From positions 1-64,000 of the forward strand of contig DASRHT010000090.1 in the NCBI GenBank assembly GCA_035650355.1: 64,000 nucleotides of DNA, given 5' to 3'. Below, in pieces: positions 8,967 through 17,737 of this stretch. How positions within the stretch are numbered: the stretch's first letter is position 1; each line of letters starts with the position of its first letter. The position numbers were made by a program, and so were the translations under genes. The notes beneath the pieces are model-generated. The model saw only the letters and a program-made list of their open reading frames with translations. It was not told where the DNA came from and ran no database searches. The DNA is from DASRHT01 sp035650355 (GTDB taxonomy: Bacteria > Chloroflexota > Ktedonobacteria > Ktedonobacterales > Ktedonobacteraceae).

Positions 8967-10177
8967 AACGGCGTTTTCTGCTCCTGCGTCTCCGTATCTA
9001 CATCCGTATCTACATCGGTATGCAGCGGCAATACTACCGAGAAGATGCTGCCTGCTCCAGGGGTGCTGGTGACATCAATGCGACCGTTATGCCGCTCTAC
9101 GATCTGATTTGAGATGTACAAGCCCAGACCCAGGCCCATGCTAGAGCCCGTCTGCACTTCTATGCCCGGCACGCGATAAAAACGGTCGAAAATATGGGAT
9201 AAAAGCTCCGGCTCAATGCCCACCCCGCCATCGCTCACGGTGATCACGCAATGGTCATCAACGGCTTGTAACGCAACCTTAATGGGAGATTTGTTAGAAG
9301 AATACTTGCGGGCATTCGATAGGAGGTTGAGAATAACCTGACCGATACGTTCAATGTCCACCTCTATTTCAATCGGTTCGTCAGGGAGTTCTAAGACAAT
9401 TATAGGGGTGGGATTTGTCCCAATCATAAATTCGTCAACCAGTTGGCGGCACAACTCGCCCATTTCGCAACGGTGGGGATGCAAAGTAAACATGCCGGTC
9501 TCGATAAAAGAGATATTGAGCAAATCGTTCACCAGCACTTCCATGCGGCGAATCGAGTTCTCCATGCTGATCAGATTCGCGGCCTCGGGGGAGCCGGCGC
9601 GTAAAAGGCGGCGGCGCAATAGTTGTGTCATGCCTTTGAGGCTGGCTAATGGCGTTTTCAGCTCGTGAGAGGCCACGCCGATAAACTCGTCTTTGGCGGC
9701 GTTGGCTTCGATAAGCTCCCGCGTCCGCTCCTGCACCGTTAATTCGAGCATTCTGGTGTGCTGCTCCAGGGCTTGTTGCTGTTCAGCTACCTGTCGTGCG
9801 AGTTGGCGTGTTTGCACGGCGCGTTGTAGCGCCGCGATAAAATAATCGCGATCAATCGGCTTCTGAATGAAGTCATAGGCTCCCCCGCGCAGAGCTTGAA
9901 TTGCCAGGTTATGATCGCCATGACCGGTAATCAGCAGCGTTGGCGTACTGGGCTGCAGCTCCCGCACTTTTCCCAGGAGCGCCAATCCATCCATGCCAGG
10001 CATCTTAATATCGCTTACAATTGCATCATAATCGTTTTGCTTGATCTTATCTACGGCATCAAGAGCAGAATCACAGGTATCGACTTTCACCCCTGGTACG
10101 CGCAAGTACAGCGTCTGGGGCAGCGCCTGCAATAGGGCCGTATCATCATCAACGATAAGAATGCATGCCTTATCCAT
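8963..10177 (-). CDS. hybrid response regulator / histidine kinase (REC-HisKA-HATPase)
   Basis: A 404-residue signalling protein. The N-terminal receiver domain (about 1-125) carries the phospho-acceptor Asp in SDIKMPGMDG and the switch Lys in FIQKPID. A coiled coil (about 125-165) leads to the dimerisation domain with phospho-His in SHELKTP. The HATPase domain has its N box (LNLLSNARKYS), a G1-like DGGVGI and G2 GLGLGLYIS. A receiver in front of a kinase suggests a middle or terminal relay member that takes phosphate from a partner. It is the last gene of a three-gene reverse-strand operon, 32 bp after the kinase gene. No DNA-binding domain is present, so the output acts through another partner. 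Confidence 0.9.
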   Translation of the reverse strand: MDKACILIVDDDTALLQALPQTLYLRVPGVKVDTCDSALDAVDKIKQNDYDAIVSDIKMPGMDGLALLGKVRELQPSTPTLLITGHGDHNLAIQALRGGAYDFIQKPIDRDYFIAALQRAVQTRQLARQVAEQQQALEQHTRMLELTVQERTRELIEANAAKDEFIGVASHELKTPLASLKGMTQLLRRRLLRAGSPEAANLISMENSIRRMEVLVNDLLNISFIETGMFTLHPHRCEMGELCRQLVDEFMIGTNPTPIIVLELPDEPIEIEVDIERIGQVILNLLSNARKYSSNKSPIKVALQAVDDHCVITVSDGGVGIEPELLSHIFDRFYRVPGIEVQTGSSMGLGLGLYISNQIVERHNGRIDVTSTPGAGSIFSVVLPLHTDVDTDVDTETQEQKTPF

Positions 10178-10209
10178 AGCAACTAATCACCTACTTATTC
10201 AGATTTGCC

Positions 10210-11388
10210 TTAGATTTGCTCGGCTGATTGGAGCGGGAGCTGGATCAGAAAGAGCGCGCCTTCACCGGTATGCTTCTTAACCATGATCGTCCCTTGATGT
10301 TCTTTAATGATACCATAGGTGATGGAGAGCCCCAACCCCGTCCCTGCACCTACTTCCTTCGTCGTAAAGAAAGGATCAAAGATGCGCTGTTCCAGCTCTG
10401 GGGGTATCCCTGGGCCGGTGTCGCCTACGCTGATATCTATCCACTTTTTGCTCGCTTTACAGGTAATGGTAATAATTTTGCGCGGCGAATTCGCCATTGC
10501 ATCGCGCGCGTTAGTGAGCAAGTTAATAAACACCTGCTCTAGCTGGATGCCATTGCCGATTATCATCACATCTTCGGCTGGAAAATTCAACTCCACCTTG
10601 ATCTGGCGGAGCCGCAATTGTTCCTGCATCAGCGAAATAGCACGCTCCAGCACCTGAGAGATGCGCAACGGTTCGCGGGAGACCGAGGCCGCTCGCCCGA
10701 AGGTTCGTAGATGCGTGATGATCTCTGTCGCTTTGCGCACCTGCTGCATCGCATTATACAGATCCTGCAAGATGCGCTCCGGGTCGCTATCCGCCATGCC
10801 CAGCTCGATCAGGTCTATCGCGTTGCCAATGAACAGGCCAATGTTATTGAGTGGATTATTGAGTTCATGCGCAACGCCGGTTGTCAGCTCGCCTAAGGTT
10901 GCCAGTTTCCCGGCCTGGACAAGCTGCTCCTGCTTCTCACGTAGCTCCTGCTCGCGGCGCTGGACCTCCGCCGTTGTCTCGCGCAGGTCACTCATAATGT
11001 GAATCATGGCTTTGCGGCTGTTTTCCAGGCGCAGGTTCGACTGGTGCGAATCCTGGAGAATATGCAAAAGCGCGCGTCTGGAATTATCCAGGTGCTCAGT
11101 TTGCCGAGCCATCCGTCGCCGGTCCTGCTCATAGTCGGCAAGGATATGAATCATAGACTTGCGCTGATCGGCCAGCTTTTTATTAACCGTGTTCAGATCG
11201 CTCAGGATGTTTATAAATGCACGCCGCCGCTCTTCACTTTTCTGCACACGCTGCTCTAAGGCCCGGTTCTCTTCGAGCAAACGCAAGTATTCCTGTTGGA
11301 GTTGTTCCAGGCTCCAGCTCTGGAATGCATTGGAGTTGTCCTCTTCGTACCGGTCAACCTCCAATGCTGGCGGCTCCATCACGCTCAT
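10210..11388 (-). CDS. soluble sensor histidine kinase with repeated coiled-coil input
   Basis: A 392-residue kinase without membrane segments. Residues about 25-150 are a long coiled coil built from about four related units, each around a core like RRAFINILSDL, RKSMIHILADY, RRALLHILQDS or RKAMIHIMSDL. The catalytic core follows: H box in VAHELNNPL, N box LLTNARDAM, G1 DTGPGIP, F box FDPFFTTK and G2 GTGLGLSI, which is the NtrB-like class. The ATG overlaps the stop of the upstream four-PAS gene (ATGA, 4 bp), so translation is coupled and the PAS protein probably forms the sensory part of this kinase. The spacing to the downstream receiver-kinase gene is 32 bp. Confidence 0.9.
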   Translation of the reverse strand: MSVMEPPALEVDRYEEDNSNAFQSWSLEQLQQEYLRLLEENRALEQRVQKSEERRRAFINILSDLNTVNKKLADQRKSMIHILADYEQDRRRMARQTEHLDNSRRALLHILQDSHQSNLRLENSRKAMIHIMSDLRETTAEVQRREQELREKQEQLVQAGKLATLGELTTGVAHELNNPLNNIGLFIGNAIDLIELGMADSDPERILQDLYNAMQQVRKATEIITHLRTFGRAASVSREPLRISQVLERAISLMQEQLRLRQIKVELNFPAEDVMIIGNGIQLEQVFINLLTNARDAMANSPRKIITITCKASKKWIDISVGDTGPGIPPELEQRIFDPFFTTKEVGAGTGLGLSITYGIIKEHQGTIMVKKHTGEGALFLIQLPLQSAEQI

Positions 11389-13052
11389 CGGCTCTGCCCT
11401 CGGCTCACCTTCTCCAGCTCACGCTTTAAATTCTCAATTTCTTTCTCCAGCGCGATCATCTTCAGTTCGCGACCAACCACAACCTCTTCGAACTTCTCCA
11501 GATCGAGGATCTTCTCCTGCAATTCGGACTTTGATTCTTGCAGGTCGCGCACCACCTTTTCATAGGCACGCATATCGCGCAAGATACCAATGGCGCCGAT
11601 CACTTTGCCATCGGTATCACGTAAAGCCGAAGCGTTGAGGGTGGTCGGAATGACTTCGCCGGAGGCGCTGCGGGGATTGAGGCGGGCATTACGCGTCGCG
11701 CCGCGTGCAATCACTTCGCGCAACGCTGCCAGGAACTCGCGCGTCTCCTCGGGACTGATGAAGCGGGAAAGCGACTGTTCCAGCACTTCGTCAGGACGAA
11801 AACCGAGCAGTTCATAGACGGCATCATTGGCCTGTAAAATCTTGCCTTCCAGGTCCGAGACGAAGACGGGGTCAGGCGCATTCTTAATCAGGCTATCGGA
11901 ATAGGCCAGCGCCTTATCCAGTTCGCGCATATCGCGCAAGATACCGATAGCGCCAATCACTTTGCCATCAGTATCGCGTAAAGCGGAAGCGTTGAGGGTG
12001 GTCGGAATGACTTCGCCGGAGGCGCTGCGGGGATTGAGGCGAGCGTTACGCGTCGCGCCGCGCTCGATAACTTCGCGTAAGGCGGCGGTGAACTCGCGCG
12101 TCTCCTCGGGGCTGATAAAGCGGGAAAGCGACTGCTCCAGCACTTCATCGGTGCGGAAGCCCAGCAACTCGTAGACGGCATCATTGGCTTGTAAGATTTT
12201 GCCTTCCAGGTCCGAGACGAAGACGGGGTCAGGCGCGTTCTTGATCAGGCTGTCGGAATAGGCCAGCGCCTTATCCAGTTCGCGCATATCACGCAACATA
12301 CCGATAGCGCCAATCACCTGGCTATCCGAGTCGCGCAGAGCGGAAGCGTTGAGGGTGGTGGAAATGACTTCACCGGAGGCGCTGCGGGGGTTGAGACGTG
12401 TATTGCGAATGACGCCGCGCTCAATGACTTCGCGTAAGGCGGCAGTGAACTCGCGCGTCTCAGCGGGGCTGATAAAGCGGGAAAGCGACTGCTCCAGCAC
12501 TTCATCGGTGCGGAAGCCCAGCAACTCGTAGACGGCATCGTTAGCCAGGAGGATCTTGCCTTCCAGGTCCGAGACGAAGACGGGGTCAGGCGCGTTCTTG
12601 ATCAGGCTGTCAGCATAAGCGCGAGCCTTGTCAATTTCGCGCATATCGCGTAACATACCGATAGCGCCAATCACCCGGCCATCGGAGTCGCGCAGAGCGG
12701 AAGCGTTGAGGGTGGTGGAAATGACTTCACCGGAGGCGCTGCGAGGGTTGAGACGCGTATTGCGGGTCGCGCCACGCTCGATGACTTCGCGTAAGGCGGC
12801 GGTGAACTCGCGCGTCTCCTCGGGGCTGATAAAGCGGGAAAGCGACTGCTCCAACACTTCATCGGTGCGGAAGCCCAGCAACTCGTAGACAGCATCGTTA
12901 GCCAGGAGGATCTTGCCTTCCAGGTCCGAGACGAAGACGGGGTCAGGCGCGTTCTTGATGATAATATCAGCGTCAAGAGAACCATGTGAGCGAACGCCAT
13001 TTGTTTGCACGCGAGTGGATGCTGAAGTAGTTGGCATAACATTATCAAGCAT
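11385..13052 (-). CDS. four-PAS-domain sensory protein
   Basis: A 555-residue soluble protein made of four nearly identical PAS domains (119-residue period, from about residue 32) and a C-terminal coiled coil of about 60 residues. Each repeat has a PAS core such as IKNAPDPVFVSDLEGKIL, followed by ANDAVYELLGF, and a PAC-like end with VIGAI. There is no kinase or DNA-binding domain; the coiled coil probably docks on the kinase encoded by the overlapping next gene. The start at 13052 is chosen for GGAGG 7 nt upstream; an in-frame ATG at 13106 lacks a ribosome site. Repeats differ by only a handful of residues, pointing to recent duplication or gene conversion. Confidence 0.9.
   Translation of the reverse strand: MLDNVMPTTSASTRVQTNGVRSHGSLDADIIIKNAPDPVFVSDLEGKILLANDAVYELLGFRTDEVLEQSLSRFISPEETREFTAALREVIERGATRNTRLNPRSASGEVISTTLNASALRDSDGRVIGAIGMLRDMREIDKARAYADSLIKNAPDPVFVSDLEGKILLANDAVYELLGFRTDEVLEQSLSRFISPAETREFTAALREVIERGVIRNTRLNPRSASGEVISTTLNASALRDSDSQVIGAIGMLRDMRELDKALAYSDSLIKNAPDPVFVSDLEGKILQANDAVYELLGFRTDEVLEQSLSRFISPEETREFTAALREVIERGATRNARLNPRSASGEVIPTTLNASALRDTDGKVIGAIGILRDMRELDKALAYSDSLIKNAPDPVFVSDLEGKILQANDAVYELLGFRPDEVLEQSLSRFISPEETREFLAALREVIARGATRNARLNPRSASGEVIPTTLNASALRDTDGKVIGAIGILRDMRAYEKVVRDLQESKSELQEKILDLEKFEEVVVGRELKMIALEKEIENLKRELEKVSRGQSR
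11562..12959 (-). repeat. four tandem 357-bp repeats encoding PAS domains
   Basis: Three full 357-bp units and a fourth shortened at its 3' end. The units are highly similar in DNA as well as protein, for example the recurring stretch around CGCGCATATCGCGCAA at exact 357-bp spacing. Confidence 0.9.
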
Positions 13053-13744
13053 AAGAGCCTCCGATTTGATGAGTCCCAAAATAAATTGCTCGGAATAGTG
13101 CCTCAAGCGCCGTTCGTCCAGCCAAGCAGGCGCTGAAAGGGGGTATTACCATCCCAGCTACATAGTTATCTGAAAGTATAACAGAATTTTTTCTTAAAAT
13201 GCAAGATCATAGTATAGATGTTATTGTAGAGTTTAAGTAATTCACTGACCAGGTTAATGTCTATTGTTGAGTAGATATTAAATCAAACAGCGAAGGGAAG
13301 GGGCTACAGAGAAGATTAGGGGAAATATTTTTGCGGCCTGCAAAACTGAACAATATCCACGGCTAGAAACTTGACAAATTGGCTAGCACATTGTATGGTT
13401 GTAATGGCTTTTCTGCATATTTTACTATCCCTTGTATCTTCCGTTGGCGTGATGGTGAGAGCTAATTACCATCTGTCGAGTAAGAATTTGTGGGCAGGTA
13501 CTAAATAGTTGCAGCAGTTGTATTGCGATCCATTGCTCTCTTGTTAGCTCGATAGTGGCGGCAATTATGGGATTTTACGTAGCCAGCCTGCCGGTCAAAT
13601 TGTATGGTCCTGTGGTGTGCTTCGCTGTGATGGCGAGCACACTATTTCCATATTCATCGAGAATCCCTGATATCTCAATTAACGCATCATGACAGTACGA
13701 CAGTTGTACCCGAGTTAGCTCATTAGCTCATGGAGGAGTAAACG
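13053..13744. other. intergenic region with long leader of the ABC operon
   Basis: No gene seen. It holds the promoter at 13371-13399 and an untranslated leader of about 340 bases before the binding-protein gene. Within the leader, GTGTGC and GCACAC (about 13616-13651) can form an imperfect hairpin. I cannot match it to a known riboswitch. Confidence 0.5.
13371..13399 (+). promoter_or_regulatory. sigma70-type promoter of the ABC importer operon
   Basis: TTGACA (13371-13376), a 17-bp spacer and TATGGT (13394-13399), oriented toward the binding-protein gene. Confidence 0.6.
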
Positions 13745-15325
13745 ATGCACATCTTTTCGGGTTATTTTTCCGGGCGGGCGCGAACACTCTCTGCGGGCCT
13801 GCCAATCCTCTTCATCGCACTTATCATGATCCTGGCAGCTTGCGGAGGTGGGACCCCGGCTGTGACCACCTCGAAGTATGGGGGCAAAATCAAGGCGGGC
13901 ATAGGCTCCGATGTTGTAACGCTTGATCCTTTAAAGTCGAGCGCGTTTGTTGATCGCGAAGTGATGTTAAACCTGTACGATACATTGGTAAAGGTCGATC
14001 AGCAAAACAATATTGTGGCCGATCTGGCCACCTCCTGGACATACCAATCCCCGACGCAACTGGTCTTTACCTTACGTACCGATGTCAAATTCCAGGATGG
14101 CACACCATTTAACGCCGATGCGGTGGTATTTAACGTCAACCGCATACTTGCCACTCCATCCTCCCCTCGTTTCAGCGAGATGTCAAGCGTGGAAAACGTC
14201 CAGGCTGTCGATGCTTCCCATGTCCAGTTTAATCTAAAGAAGCCCTTCTCTCCCCTACTGGCCACCTTATCAGACCGTTCGGGCATGATTTTGTCTCCCA
14301 CCGCGTTACAAAAGGCGGGGGCAAACGTGGATAGCAATCCGGTTAACGCTGGTAGCGGACCTTTCGAGTTTGTCGAGTGGATCAAGGGTGATCATCTCAC
14401 GGTCAAACGCAATCCTAATTACTGGCTCAAAGATAGTCAGGGGAACCAGCTTCCGTACCTGGACAGCATTACCTTCCACCCCATCACCAACGGCAGCGTG
14501 ATGTTCAATAACCTCGAAACCTCGAATATCAACGTGGCCGACGGCATTGACCCTCAAGATGTTGCCAATGCAAAGACCAATTCCAGTTTGATTTATAAGC
14601 AAGCGCCCGGATTGAGCTTTGGCGGCTTTATGCTGAACGTGCAGGCTCCGCCCCTGAACAATGTCCATGTACGCAGAGCCATCGAATGGGGTACGAACCG
14701 TCAGGAGATCCTCCATACCGTCTTCCAGGATATTGGTGTGCTATCGCAGGGTCCCATCCCGCCAAGTAGCTGGGCATACAGCAACAGCTTTGCGCCTTAT
14801 AGCTATAATGTGGCTAATGCCAAAGCGGAGCTAGCGCAGGCGGGCGTTTCCAATGTTTCCTTTACTCTGCTCATCACCAGTGGCTCGCCAACGACGCTGC
14901 AAGAGGCGCAATTTATCCAATCGGAGCTGCAGCCCGTCGGCATCACCGTCAACCTCAAGCAGGAGACGTTTGCGACGATTCTGACCGACACCCAGGTGCA
15001 TAAATTCGATGCCGCGCTCATCGGTTGGAGCGGACGTCCCGATCCCGATGGCAACATGTACTCGTGGTTCCACACGGGCGGCGGCAACAACAACATGCAA
15101 TATTCAAACACGCAGGTAGATTCCTTGTTAGATGCTGCTCGTGTCACCACTGATAAGACCCAGCGGGCCTCCGATTATCAGCAGGCGCAGCAGTTGATCT
15201 TGCAGGATTCCCCCTATGTGTTTATCGACTTCGGGATCACGGCGCAGATCACAACCAGTAACATCAAAAACTTTACGTTGTTGCCCACGGGCATTACTAA
15301 CTATGCCGCGATCTATGTCGGTTAA
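13745..15325 (+). CDS. ABC transporter substrate-binding lipoprotein, family 5 (peptide/nickel type)
   Basis: A 526-residue extracellular solute-binding protein of the family that serves dipeptide, oligopeptide and nickel importers. The N-terminus is a lipoprotein signal: hydrophobic segment then LAACGGG, with the Cys as lipid attachment site. The body begins with the usual GGKIKAGIGSDVVTLDPLKSS and runs to the length expected. It is the first gene of an importer operon with two permeases; GGAGGAG lies before its start. A strong hairpin between it and the first permease probably lets the binding protein be made in excess. The ligand is not predictable here. Confidence 0.9.
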   Translation: MHIFSGYFSGRARTLSAGLPILFIALIMILAACGGGTPAVTTSKYGGKIKAGIGSDVVTLDPLKSSAFVDREVMLNLYDTLVKVDQQNNIVADLATSWTYQSPTQLVFTLRTDVKFQDGTPFNADAVVFNVNRILATPSSPRFSEMSSVENVQAVDASHVQFNLKKPFSPLLATLSDRSGMILSPTALQKAGANVDSNPVNAGSGPFEFVEWIKGDHLTVKRNPNYWLKDSQGNQLPYLDSITFHPITNGSVMFNNLETSNINVADGIDPQDVANAKTNSSLIYKQAPGLSFGGFMLNVQAPPLNNVHVRRAIEWGTNRQEILHTVFQDIGVLSQGPIPPSSWAYSNSFAPYSYNVANAKAELAQAGVSNVSFTLLITSGSPTTLQEAQFIQSELQPVGITVNLKQETFATILTDTQVHKFDAALIGWSGRPDPDGNMYSWFHTGGGNNNMQYSNTQVDSLLDAARVTTDKTQRASDYQQAQQLILQDSPYVFIDFGITAQITTSNIKNFTLLPTGITNYAAIYVG

Positions 15326-15347
15326 TCGGGTACCGATTACTTCCTTG

Positions 15348-15488
15348 CCGCGTTCCGTAGGGGCCTTCCTTGCAGCCGACCTGAGCGAAGCTAGCGCGTC
15401 AGCAGCGTTGGTCGGCTGGATAAAGGATAGGGCTTGCCCCTGCCCTGTAGGGACCCGATTGATCGCGTCCGGCAGCGTTGGAACGCGG
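15348..15488. repeat. dispersed GC-rich hairpin repeat in operon spacer
   Basis: A 141-bp segment bounded by CCGCGTTCC and GGAACGCGG, containing the recurring block AGGGCTTGCCCCTGCCCTGTAG and an AGCCGACC...GGTCGGCT inverted repeat. It belongs to a family seen at several other places in this window and here lies inside an operon without separating it. Confidence 0.6.
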
Positions 15489-15539
15489 AAGGTTTCGAAG
15501 AACTTAGCGAGACGAACTTGATCCTCGCGAGACCATACA

Positions 15540-15583
15540 CCTCTGAGGGCGGCTGGCTCATAGCAGCCAGTTGCCCTCAGAGG
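15540..15583 (+). terminator. intra-operon hairpin after the binding-protein gene
   Basis: CCTCTGAGGGC pairs with GCCCTCAGAGG, enclosing a GGCTGGCT/AGCCAG inner stem. No T-run follows, so it probably protects or attenuates the transcript rather than ending it. Confidence 0.6.
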
Positions 15584-15607
15584 ATGTTATGAAAAAGGAG
15601 AGCCAGC

Positions 15608-16555
15608 GTGTCTCAGTATCTCATACGGCGTATTATTTTCATTATCCCGGTCGCGCTGATTGTCTGCCTCATGACCTTTATGATTATTCACCTCATCCCT
15701 GGTGATCCCGCTCGCGTTCTCCTCGGCGAGGAAGCGACTCCGCAGACAGTAGCCGCCTTGAATAAACAGTTAGGGCTGGACCAGCCCCTGCCAACGCAAT
15801 TCGGGCTCTGGTTCTGGCAGGCCCTGCATGGGAATCTGGGGGACTCGATCACGCTCCAGCAACCGGTCGTCCAGGCTATCGTTCAGCGCGTTCCGGTCAC
15901 GGCGGAATTGGGGCTGATTTCACTGCTCTACTCCCTGGCCATTGCCGTGCCGCTTGGCATTTATGCCGCCACCCATCGCAACACCTGGATCGACGGGGTG
16001 GTCAATGTGCTGAGCCTGCTGGGAACCGCTATCCCGGGGTTCGTCCTCGGATTGCTGCTCATTCTCTTTTTTGCGGTCTTCATCCGCATCTTTCCTCCTG
16101 GCGGATACGTCCCCTTTAGCGATGATCCCCTCGGCAACATTCGCGACCTGATCTTACCCGTGATTACGCTGGGGACCGCCGCCGTCGCTGGCAACATGCG
16201 CCAGATTCGCGCCAGCATGATTGAGGCGCTGAGCCAGGATTATGTACGTACGGCAAGGGCCAAAGGCTTGCCCAATCGCAAAGTCTATTATATTCACGCG
16301 CTACGCAACGCCGTGCTGCCGGTGGTAACGATTGTCGGCTTGCAGGTAGGATCTATCATTGCGGGAGCGTTTATCGTCGAGACGATCTTTCTCTGGCCCG
16401 GCGTTGGGCAGTTGGCCGTCAATAGCATTTTGTCCAAAGATTACCCGGTCGTGCAGGGCGTTGTCCTGATGGCCGCGCTTTCGTATATGACCGCAAACTT
16501 ACTGGTCGATGTCAGTTATGTCTTCCTTGATCCACGTATTCGCTTTGATAAATAG
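15608..16555 (+). CDS. ABC transporter permease, DppB type
   Basis: A 315-residue inner-membrane permease with the architecture of DppB/OppB: an N-terminal helix (residues about 9-30), a periplasmic segment starting IPGDPARVLLGEEATP, then five more helices. The cytoplasmic coupling motif is seen as VRTARAKGLPNRKVYYIHALRNA, where the EAA-type loop contacts the ATPase. It should pair with the next gene product to form the channel for the substrate delivered by the upstream binding lipoprotein. Ribosome site AAAAAGGAG precedes the start. Confidence 0.92.
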   Translation: MSQYLIRRIIFIIPVALIVCLMTFMIIHLIPGDPARVLLGEEATPQTVAALNKQLGLDQPLPTQFGLWFWQALHGNLGDSITLQQPVVQAIVQRVPVTAELGLISLLYSLAIAVPLGIYAATHRNTWIDGVVNVLSLLGTAIPGFVLGLLLILFFAVFIRIFPPGGYVPFSDDPLGNIRDLILPVITLGTAAVAGNMRQIRASMIEALSQDYVRTARAKGLPNRKVYYIHALRNAVLPVVTIVGLQVGSIIAGAFIVETIFLWPGVGQLAVNSILSKDYPVVQGVVLMAALSYMTANLLVDVSYVFLDPRIRFDK

Positions 16556-16609
16556 TAATCGCAAGTGCAGCAGGAGCAGCTCTCGCAGTAGTATTCTCAG
16601 GAGAATAGC

Positions 16610-17536
16610 ATGGCAGTACCAACAGAATTCCGCGAAGAATCACAGCTTGTAAATACAAAAGGCGTTGCAGCCGGGAAAGCCTGGTTTGCAAAAGTTGTTG
16701 AGATACTACGGCAAGATCCCCGCTTCTGGTTCGCAGGGGTGTTGCTCGTATTCGTTTTCGCAGCTATCTTCGCGCCTTTCATCACCCCTTACTCGCCTTT
16801 AGAATACCACCCGAGTATTGCCACCCAGGCTCCTACCTTCGCTCACTGGCTTGGCACCGACTCTCTTGGGCGCGATCAGTTGACCCGCATTATCTATGGC
16901 ACGCGCATCTCCCTTTCGATTGCCCTGGCGACTATTCTGATGGGAGGCATCTGCGGCACCATCCTGGGCGTGATGGCGGCTTACCTCAAGGGGTGGGTTG
17001 ATCAGGTTATCACGATTGTTATCGATGCGATTCTCTCTTTCCCCGGCCTGGTGCTCTCGCTTGCTATCGTGACGGCTTTGGGTCCCAGCATCATTAACCT
17101 GGCGCTGGCCCTCGCCTTTGTGCGCATCCCTCTCTATGCGCGTATCGCGCGCGGTCAGGCGTTGCAAGTGTCGGCTCAGGATTTCGTGACCGCGTCCCTT
17201 GTGAGCGGAACGCGCACCTGGAAGATTCTTTTCCGCCATATCCTGCCGAACATTTTCAGCCCGTTGCTGGTGCAGGCCACCATCTCTATCTCTTTCGCCA
17301 TCCTTGACGAATCGGCTCTGAGTTTCATCGGGTTGGGCACGCAACCGCCAACCCCCGAGTGGGGCTCTATGATTACCGATGCCCAGACCTACCTGCGCAG
17401 CGATCCCTGGATGATGCTCGGCCCCGCTCTGACAATCATCATCGTCCTGATTAGTATGAACATCCTGGGCGATGCCGTACGCGACCTCCTCGATCCTCGC
17501 GACTCTCGCCGCGTCGGCAAATCGTTAGAAGCATAG
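16610..17536 (+). CDS. ABC transporter permease, DppC type
   Basis: A 308-residue DppC/OppC-type permease. A cytoplasmic N-terminus of about 40 residues precedes the first helix; then comes the family hallmark GTDSLGRDQLTRIIYGTRISL, and a further five helices. The coupling loop reads VTASLVSGTRTWKILFRHILPN. It lies 54 bp after the DppB-type gene and ends the operon at a strong terminator. No ATPase genes follow, so the ATP-binding subunits must come from elsewhere in the genome, which is common for this family when ATPases are shared. Confidence 0.92.
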   Translation: MAVPTEFREESQLVNTKGVAAGKAWFAKVVEILRQDPRFWFAGVLLVFVFAAIFAPFITPYSPLEYHPSIATQAPTFAHWLGTDSLGRDQLTRIIYGTRISLSIALATILMGGICGTILGVMAAYLKGWVDQVITIVIDAILSFPGLVLSLAIVTALGPSIINLALALAFVRIPLYARIARGQALQVSAQDFVTASLVSGTRTWKILFRHILPNIFSPLLVQATISISFAILDESALSFIGLGTQPPTPEWGSMITDAQTYLRSDPWMMLGPALTIIIVLISMNILGDAVRDLLDPRDSRRVGKSLEA

Positions 17537-17548
17537 GTTTGATAGCAG

Positions 17549-17607
17549 TCAGCATAATACGGGAAAAGATTACGCCAGTGGCCTTTTCCGTATCATGCTG
17601 ATTTTTT
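17549..17607 (+). terminator. intrinsic terminator of the ABC operon
   Basis: TCAGCATAATACGG and following AAAAG pair with CTTTTCCGTAT and CATGCTGA, then TTTTTT. Confidence 0.85.
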
Positions 17608-17737
17608 GATTCATTGCTCCAGATTGAGCGTTCTACGAAGTTATCATGCTGGTACCTTGTTTATTCCGCTCAGGAGCGTTATAATAGCGCCTACCAGATG
17701 TCGTAGGTATTTTAGCTTTTATACGGAATCACTGGAT

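Noticed and set aside
11562..12959. CRISPR or other DNA repeat array
   Set aside because: The 357-bp repeats are in-frame PAS-domain coding units, not repeat-spacer structure.
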